Part shown: positions 35,462-43,790 of the stretch, piece by piece | Position numbering within the stretch: the first letter of the stretch is position 1 | How the letters are laid out: every line of letters begins with the position of its first letter | Assembly (NCBI GenBank): GCA_012729675.1 | Contig: JAAYCR010000025.1 | Coordinates: 1 to 64,000, forward strand | DNA length: 64,000 nt | Origin: Phycisphaerae bacterium | GTDB lineage: Bacteria; Planctomycetota; Phycisphaerae; Sedimentisphaerales; Anaerohalosphaeraceae | Reading direction: 5' to 3' | The notes under the pieces: model-generated | What the model was told of the DNA's origin: nothing | Databases searched by the model: none | What the model saw: the letters and a program-made list of their open reading frames with translations, nothing else | Made by a program: the position numbers and the translations under genes

Positions 35462-36571
35462 TCAAATCTCATTTTCTTTCACGGTTTCGATCTTCGACCG
35501 AGCCGCGTCATCCGCCGACGCCGGCCCGATGTCCACAATCGGAATACGCGGCTTGTCCGGCTTGTGCCCGTCGGCCTTTTCCACTGCGCTGTTGCCCGCT
35601 TCGACCGAGAGAGGCCGGGTATCGGCACTGCCGCCTGTATCAATTATCTCAACCTCTTTTATCTCCGACAACTCTCTTCGCATGTCATCATCCAGATCAT
35701 CCTCATCGTCATCCGGCGATAAAGCGTAGGTCTCCTCTTCAAGCGTTTGCATTTCTTGAGCCTCAACCGCCGCATCGTCTTCACCATCTTCTTCTGGATG
35801 ATCGGCATAAATCGCCTTCTGCACCGCTTCTTCCGCCGGTTCGTTGGTCAGCGCCTTGAGCAAAATCGGCCCGTTCGCCTCCGGCTGCTCCGCCCAGATC
35901 AGCCGATTGCGAATCAGCTCCAGTATCCCCATAAACAGCCCGATCATCCCCAGCCGATCCTTGCGCCCCTCAAAAATCCGCTCCAGCGTCATCCCCCCCT
36001 CCACCTGCAGCCGATGCAGCACCTCAATCTGATACAAATCAATCGGCGTATCGTCCTTGATATGACCATACCCCGCGTGCTGCCCGGTCGCCTTCATAAT
36101 CCCGTCAAACGCCTCAAGCAGCGTCCAGATGCTCACTTGGTCCAGATCCACCTCCGGCTCCTGCGTGGGCTTAAGCCGCTCCAGAATCGTCGCCGGCCGC
36201 GTGTAGCGCTGCTGCCGCACCTGCGCCGAATCCCCCAGCAAATTCGCCGCATCCTTAAACCGCTTATACTCCAGAAGCTGACGCACCAACTCCGCCCGCG
36301 GGTCTTCAATCTGCCCCTCTTCCGTCTGCCCCGCATCCGCGCTCGGCAGCAGCATCGCCGACTTAATCTCCATCAGCGTCGCCGCCATCACCAGAAAATC
36401 CCCCGCCAGATCGATATCCAGCCCCTTGAGCAACTCGATATACTCAATATACTGCGCCGTCACCCGCGCAATCGGAATATCATAAATATCAACCTCTTCT
36501 TTGCGCACCAAATACAGCAGCAGGTCCAGCGGCCCGGCAAACACATCCAGATTGACGCGATACTCACTCAT
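35462..36571 (-). CDS. scpA: Segregation and condensation protein A
   Basis: The N-terminal 250 residues match ScpA, the kleisin that closes the SMC ring in chromosome condensation: FAGPLDLLLYLVRKEEVDIYDIPI, LAGDFLVMAATLMEIKS and a C-terminal winged-helix part (FMGILELIRNRLIW). The protein has 369 residues, about 120 more than usual. The extra tail is strongly acidic (SPDDDEDDLDDDM) and probably disordered. The start overlaps the stop of the upstream small gene (ATGA). No scpB is in the window. Confidence 0.92.
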   Translation of the reverse strand: MSEYRVNLDVFAGPLDLLLYLVRKEEVDIYDIPIARVTAQYIEYIELLKGLDIDLAGDFLVMAATLMEIKSAMLLPSADAGQTEEGQIEDPRAELVRQLLEYKRFKDAANLLGDSAQVRQQRYTRPATILERLKPTQEPEVDLDQVSIWTLLEAFDGIMKATGQHAGYGHIKDDTPIDLYQIEVLHRLQVEGGMTLERIFEGRKDRLGMIGLFMGILELIRNRLIWAEQPEANGPILLKALTNEPAEEAVQKAIYADHPEEDGEDDAAVEAQEMQTLEEETYALSPDDDEDDLDDDMRRELSEIKEVEIIDTGGSADTRPLSVEAGNSAVEKADGHKPDKPRIPIVDIGPASADDAARSKIETVKENEI

Positions 36572-36882
36572 CCCACATCCTCTTCCTCGTCAAGCTCATC
36601 AAAGTCCTCATCATCATCATCCTCATCAAACTCCTCGTCAAAATCCTCATCTCCTTCATCCAGTGGCGTCATCTCATTTAAAATCTCCACCGCCCGCTCG
36701 GCGTCCCGCTCAAACACCTGTAACTCAACATGGATCACGTTCAAATACGGTATAACCGATATCAAGTCCCCCCCCGCCAGCGAACAGGCAATCCCCTCTT
36801 GTTCCAGCGCCAGCTTTGCCAGCTTGGCGTCCATTTCATTTTCAAATTCCCCAACCGTTACCAGCCGTTCATTGTCACGCAT
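36568..36882 (-). CDS. DUF2007-like small protein with acidic tail
   Basis: This 104-residue protein begins VTVGEFENEMDAKLAKLALEQEGI, the pattern of DUF2007 domains (small ferredoxin-like modules thought to sense or signal), followed by IHVELQVFERDAERAVEIL. The tail is a run of Asp and Glu, like that of the adjacent ScpA. ATG 36882 follows AAGGTG and overlaps the trpS stop by eight bases; its own stop overlaps scpA. Function unknown. Confidence 0.75.
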   Translation of the reverse strand: MRDNERLVTVGEFENEMDAKLAKLALEQEGIACSLAGGDLISVIPYLNVIHVELQVFERDAERAVEILNEMTPLDEGDEDFDEEFDEDDDDEDFDELDEEEDVG

Positions 36883-37852
36883 TTCGCACCTTGCCCAATC
36901 CGACCGCATCCCGCACACGGTTCATCGTTGTTCTTGCCACGTCGCGCGCCCGCCGCGCGCCATCCCGCAGCACATCCTCAACAAAATCGCGATCCCGCTC
37001 CAACTCCTCGCGCCGCTGCCGATACGGCCTGAAATACTCACACAAAAGCTCCACAACCCGCTTTTTCACCGTGCCGTATCCGACGCCCCCGGCCAGGTAC
37101 TTCGCCTCCCACTCGGCAATCTCTTCGGCCTCCGCCGCCAGCCGCAGCAGCGCAAAGATCGAACACGTCTGCGGGTCTTTCGGCTCTTCCACCGGCGTCG
37201 AATCCGTCACAATCCGCATCACCTTCTTCTTGATGTTCGACTCCGGCTCAAAAATCTCAATCGTATTATTATAGCTCTTGCTCATCTTGCGCCCGTCCAG
37301 CCCCGGCACGACCGCCACCGACTTCAAAATCTGCTCCTCCGGCACAACGAACGTCTCGCCGTACTGAGCGTTGAACTTCAGCGCGATATCCCGCGTCACC
37401 TCAATATGTTGCTTCTGGTCGGCCCCCACCGGCACCAGGTTGCTGTCAAACATCAAAATATCCGCCGCCTGCAACACCGGATACGCAAACAGCCCGTGGT
37501 TGGGACTTAGCCCCTGCGCCACCTTGTCCTTATAGCTCGTACACCGCTGCAGCAACCCCAGCGGCGTGATACACGACAGAATCCACGCCAGCTCTGTCAC
37601 CTCCGGCACATCCGACTGCCGCCAGAACACCGTCTTCTTCGGGTCCAGCCCCAGCGCCAGATAATCCATCGCCACCTCAAACGTCCGCGTCGCCAACTCC
37701 GCCGGCGCCGGGTTGCTCGTCATCGCATGATAATCCGCAATAAAATAAAATCCGTCATGGTCGGCCTGCAACGCCAAATGCTGACGCATCGCGCCGAAAA
37801 AATTCCCGATATGCAGCTTACCCGACGGCTGAATTCCTGATAATATACGCAA
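36875..37852 (-). CDS. trpS: Tryptophanyl-tRNA synthetase
   Basis: The 325-residue class I synthetase charges tRNA-Trp. The HIGH-type motif is PSGKLHIGNFFGA, the KMSKS motif is in GRKMSKSYNN, and LQAADILMFDSNLVPVGADQ is the usual binding block. The frame opens at GTG 37876, but TTG 37852 has GGAGG five bases upstream and gives the standard N-terminus RILSGIQPSG, so it is the likely start. The downstream genes overlap, making a trpS-DUF2007-scpA-trxA unit. Confidence 0.95.
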   Translation of the reverse strand: MRILSGIQPSGKLHIGNFFGAMRQHLALQADHDGFYFIADYHAMTSNPAPAELATRTFEVAMDYLALGLDPKKTVFWRQSDVPEVTELAWILSCITPLGLLQRCTSYKDKVAQGLSPNHGLFAYPVLQAADILMFDSNLVPVGADQKQHIEVTRDIALKFNAQYGETFVVPEEQILKSVAVVPGLDGRKMSKSYNNTIEIFEPESNIKKKVMRIVTDSTPVEEPKDPQTCSIFALLRLAAEAEEIAEWEAKYLAGGVGYGTVKKRVVELLCEYFRPYRQRREELERDRDFVEDVLRDGARRARDVARTTMNRVRDAVGLGKVRNA

Positions 37853-38532
37853 ATCTGCCTCCACAATAAAGTCCACAATTACAATCCATAAACTTTACCA
37901 CCCCCCGCCCCCAAAGTCAACCCACTACACCCCAGTTCGTAGTTCAAGCTTCAGTTTGTCTTTCGAGTCCGTTGGGACACCCAATCCGTAGGGGCGAACC
38001 TATGTGTTCGCCCATTAAAACAAGAAAATTCCGCCCTAATAGAAAATCGGAAATAGGAAATGACGTCGTCCCCCGTCCCCTCGTCAACCAAACAGCCTGC
38101 CGCAGCAGGCGCCATATTGTAGCCTCGGCCGTCAGGCCGTGGAACCTAAAGCCGCCCCCTATTCCCACTTCCCCGGCCGCGGTGCGGGCGGGAAAGTGGG
38201 AAAAAACGCCATCGCCCACACACCACAGGCTAACGCCGCGTGGCTACATCATTCCGCCCTTCGGGCTAAAGCTGTAAAACATTATTTTACCACGAAAGCA
38301 CGAAGAGCCTTGGCGCGGCAGGACCGCAACCAAAATTCTAAACACCAAATCCTAAACAAATTCAAATTGAAAACTCGAAATCAAAACATATTTTAAACCT
38401 ATTATACACAATATGTTATGGTTTCGGTTGTTGAAAAACGCGCAAACATTCACGAAATTGATGGATTGTAGTACGATGTTTCTTCGTGATAAAAAACAAT
38501 AATCCGTGTCAATCTGTGGTTTCAAAAAAAGT

Positions 38533-38561
38533 TTGACAAACACAAAACTTTCCACTAAAAT
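38533..38561 (+). promoter_or_regulatory. Near-consensus sigma-70 promoter of locus B
   Basis: TTGACA (38533-38538) and TAAAAT (38556-38561) are 17 bases apart, with GTTTG-A-CAAAC overlapping the -35 box. The spacer AACACAAAACTT and the bases after the -10 box (ACCCCTC) are shared with locus A. Downstream, AAGGAG precedes ATG AAT AAA TGA, only three codons. Confidence 0.72.
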
Positions 38562-38677
38562 ACCCCTCGCAGCCAGACCATCGTGCCGCAAACCGAAGGA
38601 GCAAAAAATGAATAAATGATTTCGATATTCTGAGTTCTGTGTTCTGGCGGCTGGAAGCTGGAAGCAAGAAGCTGAAA

Positions 38678-38719
38678 ATGAACAAACAAACCCAATTTTC
38701 TGATTTGCATATCCTATAA
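38678..38719 (+). CDS. Possible 13-codon micropeptide of locus B
   Basis: The frame encodes MNKQTQFSDLHIL then TAA, the same length and position as the frame at 11048-11089. It may be translated, or may be a fossil of a longer repeat-derived frame; no strong ribosome-binding site is seen. Confidence 0.25.
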   Translation: MNKQTQFSDLHIL

Positions 38720-38953
38720 AGCATTATCCCAAAACGGTTTACTGATAACTGACAACTGTTGACCGGAAAAACGAACCCAATTCAAACCCAATTCCCAAAA
38801 TCATCGGATAGGCTCAATCTGAATCAAAAACGCGGTGTAGTATCGAAAATTAAAAAAAAGGTTGCAAAAACACGTCTGAGCGATTAAAAAAGCCATCTTA
38901 TTAATGGAACGTGTTTAAATGACAATTGGTTTAACTGCTTTTAGGAGGTATTC

Positions 38954-39127
38954 ATGCAGGCTTACGAAGAACTGAAGACTCTCGTCGCGGAGATCGAATC
39001 GGATATAGAAAAGGCACAGGGCGGCAACAAGGCCGCAGGCACACGCGTCCGCAAGCAGATGCAGATGATCAAACAAGCGGCTCAGAATGTTCGCAATAAT
39101 ATCCTTGAGATACGCTCAACCGACTAA
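38954..39127 (+). CDS. Hc1-like (histone H1-type) small DNA-binding protein
   Basis: The 57-residue protein reads MQAYEELKTLVAEIESDIEK, then GGNKAAGTRVRKQMQMIKQA and AQNVRNNILEIRS. The block NKAAGTRVRK is the hallmark of the short chlamydial/planctomycete Hc1-type histone-like family, where it forms a helical hairpin that binds DNA; the long Lys-rich tail of chlamydial Hc1 is absent. AGGAGG at ideal spacing precedes the ATG. It is probably a nucleoid protein. A large repeat cluster lies upstream and fabZ follows 73 bases later. Confidence 0.85.
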   Translation: MQAYEELKTLVAEIESDIEKAQGGNKAAGTRVRKQMQMIKQAAQNVRNNILEIRSTD

Positions 39128-39200
39128 AACCACAACCGATAGACCGGAATCGTAAAGTATTTTGTTTTAAGTACTTAGAGATCCCGAATACGAGGTTTAC

Positions 39201-39674
39201 ATGCCCCCGACCCGACTGTTTGACATGTCGGAGCTGGATTTGAATAAGGTGGAATATGATCGCTCGGCGATTGCCGAGGTCAATCCTCAGTCTTATGAAA
39301 TGTCCCAGCTTGACGCTATTGTCTGGCACGATTTGTCGAAAATGCTGTGTCTTGGCTATAAAGATGTTACGGACAAAGAATTCTGGGTACGCGGCCATAT
39401 CCCCGGCCGCCCCATTATGCCGGGCGTGATTATGGTCGAGGCCGCCGCCCAATTGTGCAGCTTTTTTATGAAGCGGATTTACGGCCTTGAGGACTTTATC
39501 GGCTTTGCCGGCATCGGTGAGACCAAGTTTCGCGAGACCGTCGTCCCGGGGGATCGCCTGTGGCTTTTGGGACACATCCACAAGGTACGCAGTCGCCAGT
39601 TCTCGGCCAAGGTACAGGGCATTGTCAACGACAAAATGGCCTTTGACACGGTCATCAGCGGCATGAGGGTCTGA
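39201..39674 (+). CDS. fabZ: 3-hydroxyacyl-[acyl-carrier-protein] dehydratase FabZ-type
   Basis: This 157-residue hotdog-fold protein contains RGHIPGRPIMPGVIMVEAAAQL, the FabZ active-site block (read here as RGHIPGRPIMPG plus VIMVEAAAQL) with catalytic His and Glu. It dehydrates 3-hydroxyacyl-ACP in fatty-acid or lipid A-related synthesis. The N-terminus is slightly extended (MPPTRLFDMSELDLNKVEYD). Its stop overlaps the next start (TGATG at 39672-39676), coupling it to the UvrC-like gene. Confidence 0.88.
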   Translation: MPPTRLFDMSELDLNKVEYDRSAIAEVNPQSYEMSQLDAIVWHDLSKMLCLGYKDVTDKEFWVRGHIPGRPIMPGVIMVEAAAQLCSFFMKRIYGLEDFIGFAGIGETKFRETVVPGDRLWLLGHIHKVRSRQFSAKVQGIVNDKMAFDTVISGMRV

Positions 39675-40882
39675 TGGCCGTCGCGTGGGAATCGCTGTTT
39701 GACGGTTCTCTGACGCTTTCGGACACACAAACCGAATCCAACGCCCTTGCCGACCTGCCCGCTCGCCGGGGCGTGTTGCTGTTTACCGATGAGGCGAATC
39801 ATCCGATCCAACTCATCCAGACGGCCAATCTGCGCGGGCTAAGCCGGTCGCGCCTGGCCGCGCCGGAAGCCGACGCGCCGCGCCGCAAGGCCGACTTGGG
39901 AGCAATTACCCGTCATATTTTCTATGCGTGCTGCGACAGCGATCTGGAGCGGCATTTCCTCTACCAGCGGCTGACGCATGCCGTGTTCGGGAAGGCGTGG
40001 AAAACCTGGCTCGCCCTGCCGCGACGCGAGTATGCGGCCATCGACACCGCACGGGCGTTTGCCTGTTTTGCCGTCACCAGCGCCGTCGAGGCCGACCCAC
40101 AGACCGCATTATACGGCCCGTTTCCGAACCGCCGTGCGGCGGCGCAATTTTGCGACATCCTGAACACCGCCTTTGAGCTGTGCCGCAATCCCGCCCTGCT
40201 GGATAGCGGCACCCCGCAAAGCTGCCCCTATCGCCAGATGCAGTCCTGCCACGGCCTGTGCTGTCAGGAACTCGGCCCGGACGAATATGCTGAGTTGGTC
40301 AAAAACGCGATGACCTGCGCGGCGGGGCATTTTGCCCAGGCCGTTCGTGAAAAAGAATCGCAGATGAAACAGGCCGCCGCATCGCTGAACTTTGAGCGGG
40401 CAAACCTGCTCAAAAAACAGGCCGGGCGACTCAAGGAACTGCTGAACGAAGATTTCGCGTGGACGGGGCGGTTGGAGGACTTGAAGATTCTGTTTGTCGA
40501 TGACGGCCCGAAACGTATCCCGGAGGGGTCAAAAAAGAAGATTCGCCACTATCAGCTTTGGCGGCTGGATGTTGATGGGGCGTATCCGATGGGTTTATTC
40601 ACGAAAGAAGACACCGCCGCCCTCCGATCGCTTCTGGACGCGGCCGCCCTGCCGCCGGTCGAACCGCCCTACCCGTATGCCCTCAGCCGACAGGAACACC
40701 TTGCCGCCATCGGCTATTTCCTCTACCGCAAAACCCGCCCCGGCCACTGGTACAACATTGCCCAATTCCTTCCGTCCGCCGAAACAATCATGGACGATCT
40801 GGCCTCAGCAAAAACACCGGACAAAAATTCATCCTCGGACGACGCCGCCGACGATCAGGGCTTCTGTGTGGATTCGAGGTAA
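39674..40882 (+). CDS. UvrC-like protein with degenerate GIY-YIG domain
   Basis: The 402-residue protein resembles the N-terminal two thirds of UvrC. The first domain reads RGVLLFTDEANHPIQLIQTA where UvrC has a GVY...YVGKA pattern, so the catalytic tyrosines and glycine are lost. Next is GPFPNRRAAAQF with Cys170, Cys184, Cys192 and Cys196, the spacing of the UvrC Fe-S cysteines. A UVR motif follows (AAASLNFERANLLKKQAGRL, about 234-253). The RNase H-like and helix-hairpin-helix domains are absent; the C-terminal region (HWYNIAQFLPS) is unfamiliar. It may bind UvrB or damaged DNA without cutting. It overlaps the convergent hflC gene by 28 bases. Confidence 0.75.
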   Translation: MAVAWESLFDGSLTLSDTQTESNALADLPARRGVLLFTDEANHPIQLIQTANLRGLSRSRLAAPEADAPRRKADLGAITRHIFYACCDSDLERHFLYQRLTHAVFGKAWKTWLALPRREYAAIDTARAFACFAVTSAVEADPQTALYGPFPNRRAAAQFCDILNTAFELCRNPALLDSGTPQSCPYRQMQSCHGLCCQELGPDEYAELVKNAMTCAAGHFAQAVREKESQMKQAAASLNFERANLLKKQAGRLKELLNEDFAWTGRLEDLKILFVDDGPKRIPEGSKKKIRHYQLWRLDVDGAYPMGLFTKEDTAALRSLLDAAALPPVEPPYPYALSRQEHLAAIGYFLYRKTRPGHWYNIAQFLPSAETIMDDLASAKTPDKNSSSDDAADDQGFCVDSR

Positions 40883-41802
40883 TGGAAAAACTCTGCGTCG
40901 GCGCCGATCATCAGGGTTGTATTTTTGCCCAGCGCCCGGTAGCTCTCCAGCGTACGCAAGAATGAAAAGAACTCCGGATCGATGCTGTACGCCTCGCCAT
41001 AGATCCGCGTCGCTTCGGCGTCGGCGTTGCCGCGAATCTCCTCGGCCTGCCGCTCGGCATCGGAGCGAATCTCGCGAAGTTTGCGTTCCATGCCCCCCAA
41101 AATCTCCTGACTGCGCCCTTCGCCTTCCGACCGAAACCGGGCCGCAATGCTCTGCCGCTCGGTAATCATCCGTCGTTCCACCTCCCGACGCACCGACTCA
41201 ATATAGTTGATGCGTTTGATACGAACATCGACCAGTTCAATGCCCATCTCCGGCATCAGCCGCGAAGCGGCGGCGAGCATCTGCTGTTCGAGTCGCTCGC
41301 GTCCCAGCTTCGGGGTTTCCAGCGCGACATCCTCGCGAAGCATCGCCTCTTCATCAATTTCGCTGATGTCCACGTCCCAGTCATGTGAGCGTACGATTTC
41401 TTCCAGATCGGCGCCGGAGACGATGTCACGCACGACCGAATCGATGATGTCATCCAGCCGCGTGCGTGCGCCGCGCTCGTCACGGACGGAACGCAAAAAT
41501 TGCAGCGGATCGATAATCCGCCACCGCGCCGTCGTATCAACCATGATGAATTCACGGCCCAGCGTGGGGATCTGGCTGACCTCGCCGTCCCAAGCCAGAA
41601 GCCGCTTGTCAAACCGCCGGACTTCCTGGATAAACGGAAGCTTTAAATGCAGTCCGGGCTTGGTGACCACCCCGCCGACCGGCTCGCCGAACTGAACGAT
41701 GATACCCTGCTCGGCCTGATCGATGATAAATACCGCGCTGCTGAGGATCACCACAGCGGCGAGAATGCCAAAAATTAGAATCGGAACTGCCGCATGTCTC
41801 AT
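40855..41802 (-). CDS. hflC: HflC-like membrane protease modulator (SPFH family)
   Basis: The 315-residue protein has one N-terminal membrane helix (ILIFGILAAVVILSSAVFII) and an SPFH/band 7 domain (EQGIIVQFGEPVGGVVTKPGLHLKLPF in pieces). The coiled region RFRSEGEGRSQEILGGMERK and the sequence RGNADAEATRIYGEAYSIDPEFFSF near the end are typical of HflC. With HflK it forms a ring around the FtsH protease and limits its access to membrane substrates. ATGA overlap with hflK. Confidence 0.93.
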   Translation of the reverse strand: MRHAAVPILIFGILAAVVILSSAVFIIDQAEQGIIVQFGEPVGGVVTKPGLHLKLPFIQEVRRFDKRLLAWDGEVSQIPTLGREFIMVDTTARWRIIDPLQFLRSVRDERGARTRLDDIIDSVVRDIVSGADLEEIVRSHDWDVDISEIDEEAMLREDVALETPKLGRERLEQQMLAAASRLMPEMGIELVDVRIKRINYIESVRREVERRMITERQSIAARFRSEGEGRSQEILGGMERKLREIRSDAERQAEEIRGNADAEATRIYGEAYSIDPEFFSFLRTLESYRALGKNTTLMIGADAEFFHYLESTQKP

Positions 41803-42809
41803 GGTTTCATCTCCTCGGGCGCCTGCCCATCTCGAAGGTGCAGCAAGGGCAACGGCGCATTGTGGCCCTCCTGAAGGATCAGCACGGAGCCGATATTCGG
41901 CAGCACGCCGGAAAGCGTTTCCAGATACATTCGCCGCCGCGTCACGCCCGGCGCGACCAGGTACTGCTCAAGGATCGCCTTATAGCGTGCCGTTTCGCCC
42001 TCGGCCTGATTTTTCCGCTCAGCGGCATACCCTTCGGCCTCGGCGATAATACGAAGGGCCTGCCCCTCCGCTCGCGGAACCGCCTCATTGTGCTGTTTCA
42101 TCGCCTCGTTGATCATCCGCTCCCGCTCCTGCCGGGACTCGTTGACCTCGTTAAAGGCCGGCTGCACAGCCGTGGGCGGCACGACATTCTGCAACTCCAC
42201 GGTGATGATGTGGATGCCTGTCTCGTACAACTGCATCGCCGCCTGAATCTCTTCGCGCGTCGTGTTGGCAATTTTGACGCGCGCGACGGTCAGAATCTCG
42301 CTGCCCAGATGATTGCCGACGACCCGCCGCATCACGGATTCGGAGATATCCCGAAGCGTCCGCGTCGGCTCCCGCATACTGTACAGAAACTTGATGGGAT
42401 CGGCGATGCGATACTGGACGACCCACTCGACATCGATGATGTTGAGGTCGCCGGATAGCATCAGCGATTCATCGGGAAAGTTCTTGCTGACATACCGCGT
42501 CGGCGTGCCCGTCTCGGCGGTGCGGAAGCCGAATTCTTCTTTGAGTACCCGCTCGGTGGCGACACGCTGGATGTCGTCGATCCCGAACGGCAGCTTGAAA
42601 TGCAGGCCGGGGTCGCTGGTCTTGATCACCGCGCCGAAACGCTTGACCACCGCCTGTTCTTCCGGCTGAACCGTATAGACCATCGTGAGCGCAACCACAA
42701 CGACAAGCGCCAAGACGGCGCCCGTTATAATGATGCGTCCCGAATGGCGGAACTGTGCCAGCAACGCGGAAATATCAATTTGTTGATAGGGGTCTCTTGG
42801 ATTTCGCAT
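41799..42809 (-). CDS. hflK: HflK-like membrane protease modulator (SPFH family)
   Basis: The 336-residue partner of HflC has a membrane helix (GAVLALVVVVALTMVYTV) and a band 7 domain (EEQAVVKRFGAVIKTSDPGLHFKLPF in pieces), then VELQNVVPPTAVQPAFNEVN, a block specific to HflK. The glycine/proline-rich cytoplasmic N-terminus of the E. coli protein is missing. It heads a two-gene unit; a small hairpin lies just upstream. Confidence 0.93.
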   Translation of the reverse strand: MRNPRDPYQQIDISALLAQFRHSGRIIITGAVLALVVVVALTMVYTVQPEEQAVVKRFGAVIKTSDPGLHFKLPFGIDDIQRVATERVLKEEFGFRTAETGTPTRYVSKNFPDESLMLSGDLNIIDVEWVVQYRIADPIKFLYSMREPTRTLRDISESVMRRVVGNHLGSEILTVARVKIANTTREEIQAAMQLYETGIHIITVELQNVVPPTAVQPAFNEVNESRQERERMINEAMKQHNEAVPRAEGQALRIIAEAEGYAAERKNQAEGETARYKAILEQYLVAPGVTRRRMYLETLSGVLPNIGSVLILQEGHNAPLPLLHLRDGQAPEEMKP

Positions 42810-42826
42810 AACACCACCCTACGCGG

Positions 42827-42843
42827 ACAGGCGTTGCCTGTCA
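42827..42843. promoter_or_regulatory. Hairpin upstream of hflK
   Basis: GACAGGC (42827-42833) and GCCTGTC (42837-42843) form a perfect 7-bp stem with a GTT loop, 18 bases before the hflK start codon. It could be an operator or the end of the preceding transcript; no T-run follows. Confidence 0.45.
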
Positions 42844-42942
42844 AGCACATTTCGTCAACCTGTCGAAATTCACAGCATTTGATGCCGTCAATGCCAGCCG
42901 TGGGCGGTGTTGGCCGCAACGGACGTGGAAGAACAATGCCAC

Positions 42943-43773
42943 CTACCGGGCGGACAGTTCGTCAATAAACTGTTTGGCTTCGGTCAGGCCCATGCCGAAG
43001 TGTTGGCGGACGAGGTGGACGGCAGAGGCAGTATCGCCTTTTTCAACCAGGGCGACAATCCGGCCTTCCATCTCTTGTTTGTCTTTTAGTGGCTTGGTGA
43101 AATCGTCGGATTCTCGCTTCTCGGCCACAACAGCGATGCGGTGGATTTTCAACTCGCCAAGAGCAGTCTTCTGTCCGGGACGAATATCGGTGACACACAT
43201 CCTCAGTGTCTTATCGTCTTTAAGTTGAACGGGGTAATGAGCGCTTTGAGATTTAATGCGACTCGCGGTAGAATCCTTTTTACTTCGCTCTAACTGAAGG
43301 GCTTCAGACAATTCCACGCCGAATGGATGATGCGCGACAATTTCAATATGCCGGGAATACTTCGTTGTACTTCTTCCTTTTTGGCCCGGAACTTTTTCCA
43401 CCCGACGAATCAAACCGGCGCTTTCAATCTCATCATACCGAAACTCGACAATCTGCAAATCCTCAGCCGGAAAATGGCTATTCAAATAGGAACGGTATTT
43501 GATCCAGAGCCTGTCCGGGCCGAGGGCAAAAAGCCAATTGGTCGGCTGAAACGCGCGCCGGAGCATGGAGGTTGTCAGCAAAACAGCCAATACCCCGCCA
43601 AGCCCCACTGCCAACAACGCGACCAAAGGCACTTTCTCCGAGGTATAGCCCTTGATCATCGCTGCGGCGACTCCCAAAACTGCAATCAATACAACCGCCG
43701 CCCCAAACCAACTGTGGCGAAAGAACATTGCCTGCTGACGGGTCGGCGCCTGATGCAAGGACAAGAGCTTCAC
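42943..43773 (-). CDS. Two-helix membrane protein with L7/L12-like C-terminus
   Basis: The 276-residue protein has two adjacent membrane helices (about residues 20-70) and a cytoplasmic region of about 200 residues. The last 30 residues, AVHLVRQHFGMGLTEAKQFI plus DELSAR, resemble the C-terminal domain of ribosomal protein L7/L12 (LVREHTGLGLKEAKxxVD), which contacts translation GTPases. The start is GTG 43773, after GGAG, 17 bases behind the kinase gene. No named family is recognised; it is probably co-transcribed with the kinase and symporter. Confidence 0.68.
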   Translation of the reverse strand: MKLLSLHQAPTRQQAMFFRHSWFGAAVVLIAVLGVAAAMIKGYTSEKVPLVALLAVGLGGVLAVLLTTSMLRRAFQPTNWLFALGPDRLWIKYRSYLNSHFPAEDLQIVEFRYDEIESAGLIRRVEKVPGQKGRSTTKYSRHIEIVAHHPFGVELSEALQLERSKKDSTASRIKSQSAHYPVQLKDDKTLRMCVTDIRPGQKTALGELKIHRIAVVAEKRESDDFTKPLKDKQEMEGRIVALVEKGDTASAVHLVRQHFGMGLTEAKQFIDELSAR

Positions 43774-43790
43774 GGCAAGTTCGCTCCGAA

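Larger units (their letters stand above)
37853..38953. other. 1.1-kb repeat cluster with locus B; no conventional gene
   Basis: Several unlike repeats lie side by side: hairpins GGGCGAAC/GTTCGCCC (37992-38013), GCCTGC/GCAGGC (38095-38110), CGGCC/GGCCG (about 38130-38143) and CCCACTT/AAGTGGG (38164-38200). Word repeats include GGAAATAGGAAATG (38049-38062), ACCACGAAAGCACGAAG (38288-38304), TTCTAAACACCAAATCC (about 38335-38351) and CGTGTCAATCTGTGGTT (38505-38521). Locus B follows: a promoter (38533-38561), a 13-codon frame (38678-38719) and a phrase reading KTNPIQTQFPKSS (about 38772-38810). AAACACGT (38868-38875) and ACGTGTTT (38909-38916) form a dyad before the Hc1-like gene. Confidence 0.65.

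Noticed and set aside
35747-37510. A 587-codon plus-strand frame across scpA and trpS
   Set aside because: It is antisense to two well-conserved genes, and its His/Arg/Pro-rich sequence resembles no protein.
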